A stretch of 7,520 nt of DNA. Source: Chloroflexota bacterium (GTDB taxonomy: Bacteria > Chloroflexota > Dehalococcoidia > GIF9 > UBA5620). A model generated the notes under the pieces. It did not search any database, was not told the origin of the DNA, and worked only from the letters and a program-made list of their open reading frames with translations. Numbering within the stretch: the first letter of the stretch is position 1; the number at the start of each line of letters is the position of its first letter. Both the position numbers and the translations under genes were made by a program. Where the stretch lies: the NCBI GenBank assembly GCA_026389735.1, contig JAPLHH010000175.1, positions 1 to 7,520 of the forward strand, in the 5' to 3' direction. Shown in pieces: positions 5,596-7,520 of the stretch.

Positions 5596-7520
5596 TTCCG
5601 TCAATAAGCTTACTTACTCTTTCCGACGAGAACCCAAGAACACTGCCCAATTTTTCTTTTTGAGCCATCATATCTTTGGGGGACCGAATACCGGCAGAAT
5701 ATAGCTTTTCGGCTCGGATTTTTCCTATATCCGGCACCGAGCAAAGAGGGAGTAACTCCCTACGAACGCCATACGCTATTCGAAGTTGCAATTCATTCAA
5801 AAACCCGGATTGCCCCCATTTTCCACTCATTTTATCAATTACGACCAAAACTTGAGCCAATCGGGGGAAGTCCCACTGCTGCATCCTCGCTACACTGCTA
5901 ATGAAGGGGCCTATCTCTCCGTTTAAGAGACTATAATAGGCAAACCCCGATTTGATAGCCCCATCAGTGAATTCGTTCTCTCCGAGCATCTGAACGACTT
6001 TTTTCTTATAACTTAACATCTCGGCTCGTTCGTCTTTGTTGACAATACTCATTTTCAAACTATCGACGTTTCCGAGACACATAGATACGACTACATCATT
6101 ACTTTGCAAATTCCCATCGAACAAATATTTGAAATTTCTACGCAGATCAGCCACATCAAAAGGACTGTAATAAAACATACTAGCAATCGTCCCAACAATA
6201 GTAGCTTTTAGTATGCCATCTTCTTCTTTGACCGCCCCGCACTTGATCAATAAATCTAATGTTGCATCCACAATCTTATCATCTAAATCTTGGGCCTGAA
6301 AGTGAGCCAGACTCTTTTCATACCAACTCTTAATCTCGCTCTTCCTCTTGATGTAACCGTGATGAATTTCACTGATCAAATGAAAAGCGAGGGTCTTATA
6401 GTGAGGATCATGTGGAGCACCAGTATAATCTAGAAGACGAGAAACAATTGGTTGATGTTCCTGTAATTTATTAATAAAATATCTGGACTTATGATCTGGC
6501 ATTAGGATATAAACATCACCACGAGGATCAAAACCGGGTCTTCCTGCCCGACCAGCCATTTGCCAAATATCATAAGTATCAACTTCAGTAAGACCTCTGG
6601 TTACGCCTAGAATAATTACTCTACGTGCGGGTAAGTTTAAACCCCAGGCGAGCGTGCTAGTAGCCACCACTACTGGAAGATCACCCTCTCTAAATCTTGT
6701 TTCCAAATCCTGTCTTTTATTTTTATCTAAATCGGCATTATGAAATTCTGCCGCTATCCCCTCAACCTGAAGGGCTTTTTGCATCATATATCCAGTTCTT
6801 TTGGTATGAGCAAAAACAAGAAACTTATCCTCTTTGTTATCGAGAATGATATCCATAGCAGAGGCGACTTTTTCTTCTTCCGTCGCTTCATAAGAACCCA
6901 TTGGCTCATACGTTTCAAAATGGATACCAAGAGGACATGGACGAAATTCAGACTCTAAAAGAACAGTGTCTTTTTTCGTCAGAGAATAAGAAACCCAATT
7001 AGCAATTTCTTCAGCATTCGGCATCGTGGCAGAAAGAAAAACAATACGAATATTCGGGGCAATCTGTGCGAGCTTCATCAACCCCACTTCTAAATGATCA
7101 CCACGAGAAGGAACTGTGAGTACATGCGATTCGTCTACGATTGCAGTTCCAATCTTCGCCAAAAACTCGTTATGTTCTGACTCGTAATTCCGGCACCTAG
7201 AGTTGATCATTTCCGATGTCATCAAAATGATATTAGATTCTTCCAACTCTTTTTTCCGGGCAGCAGTGAGACGAAAATCTCCCGTACAAATTGAGAGCTT
7301 CATCTTAGAAAAACCGTGAGACTCATCCGTCCAATCATCTATCTTCTCTTTGGCTAGAGCTTTCATCGGAGCTAAATACAAAGCCGTGCCTCCACGCCTT
7401 TTTAATTCATCCCAGACAAACATCTCAGCACATACGGTTTTACCAGATGAAGTATTTGCCGCAATTATGACATTACAATCCTTGTCATAGTATTCAAAAA
7501 CTCTACTCTGAACAGGATTA
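5582..7520 (-). CDS. Ski2/Hel308/Brr2-like superfamily 2 helicase (N-terminus outside window)
   Basis: This is an ATP-dependent nucleic-acid helicase by motif content. Counting from the first visible codon (7517-7519), 645 residues are present. NPVQSRVF (1-8) is a Q-motif-like segment. ANTSSGKT (21-28) is Walker A. LAPMKALA (49-56) is motif Ia, and DESH (129-132) is motif II. LSATMPN (162-168) is motif III, and FLVFAHTKR is motif IV, near 233-241. FHNADL (259-264) sits where the family usually has HHAGL. ATSTLAWGLNLPA (286-298) is motif V, and QMAGRAGRPGFDPRG (320-334) is motif VI. A winged-helix and helical region follows, with TIVGTIASMFYYSP. The C-terminus has helix-hairpin-helix features (VPDIGKIRAEKLYSAGI, LGFSSERVSKLIDGI). 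Hel308 proteins are around 700 residues, so only a short N-terminal piece is missing. ATG 7421-7423 is internal because Walker A lies upstream of it. Hel308 relatives act on forked or branched DNA, while Ski2/Brr2 relatives act on RNA. The HhH end favours DNA, but the substrate is not proven. Confidence 0.93.
   Translation of the reverse strand, partial: NPVQSRVFEYYDKDCNVIIAANTSSGKTVCAEMFVWDELKRRGGTALYLAPMKALAKEKIDDWTDESHGFSKMKLSICTGDFRLTAARKKELEESNIILMTSEMINSRCRNYESEHNEFLAKIGTAIVDESHVLTVPSRGDHLEVGLMKLAQIAPNIRIVFLSATMPNAEEIANWVSYSLTKKDTVLLESEFRPCPLGIHFETYEPMGSYEATEEEKVASAMDIILDNKEDKFLVFAHTKRTGYMMQKALQVEGIAAEFHNADLDKNKRQDLETRFREGDLPVVVATSTLAWGLNLPARRVIILGVTRGLTEVDTYDIWQMAGRAGRPGFDPRGDVYILMPDHKSRYFINKLQEHQPIVSRLLDYTGAPHDPHYKTLAFHLISEIHHGYIKRKSEIKSWYEKSLAHFQAQDLDDKIVDATLDLLIKCGAVKEEDGILKATIVGTIASMFYYSPFDVADLRRNFKYLFDGNLQSNDVVVSMCLGNVDSLKMSIVNKDERAEMLSYKKKVVQMLGENEFTDGAIKSGFAYYSLLNGEIGPFISSVARMQQWDFPRLAQVLVVIDKMSGKWGQSGFLNELQLRIAYGVRRELLPLCSVPDIGKIRAEKLYSAGIRSPKDMMAQKEKLGSVLGFSSERVSKLIDGIKLA

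Noticed and set aside
5583..5611. Possible hairpin AAGCT ... AGCTT near the convergent stops as a terminator
   Set aside because: Only five pairs form around a long loop, with no GC-rich stem and no following T-run, so it is not a credible intrinsic terminator.
6740..6958. Plus-strand 72-codon frame inside the helicase gene
   Set aside because: It is antisense to the conserved helicase motif IV/FHNADL region and has the composition expected of a shadow.
7421..7423. ATG as the start of the helicase
   Set aside because: The frame stays open upstream to the window edge and encodes the Q-motif-like segment and Walker A, so this methionine is internal.

Overview
The window looks like part of a viral genome or an integrated provirus. 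It holds four protein-coding regions, two of which run off the ends. The viral reading rests mainly on the left 60%, which is one very long minus-strand reading frame for a modular fibre/adhesin-like protein. That protein has a short leader containing an INDNF motif, tail-fibre-type interdomain sequences and about 45 GSFAxG-type beta-roll turns. The host cannot be named. Stop codons are consistent with the standard bacterial/archaeal code, and base composition is moderately AT-rich.

Layout: (1) 1-4490, minus strand: a fibre/adhesin-like gene, open for 1,496 codons from an ATG at 4490 to the left edge, with its 3' end missing. It is built of five tandem modules, each ending in an NSFQ(F/I)GPG-type junction. 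(2) 4519-5175, plus strand: a 218-residue protein of unknown function with a cysteine cluster at its N-terminus, divergent from the fibre gene with only 28 bases between the two start codons. (3) 5176-5595, plus strand: a 139-residue unknown protein whose ATG directly follows the previous stop codon in the same frame. (4) 5582-7520, minus strand: a Ski2/Hel308/Brr2-like superfamily 2 helicase with all core motifs and a C-terminal helix-hairpin-helix region. Its start lies beyond the right edge, and its stop overlaps the end of the 139-residue gene by 14 bases.

The two small plus-strand genes form a probable two-gene unit between the divergent fibre gene and the convergent helicase gene. No shared pathway can be shown. 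The fibre is most simply a virion or cell-surface binding structure, the small proteins may be accessories to it, and the helicase belongs to nucleic-acid metabolism. No tRNA, rRNA, CRISPR array, insertion sequence or convincing terminator was seen. Apart from the 28-base divergent gap, the window is coding throughout.
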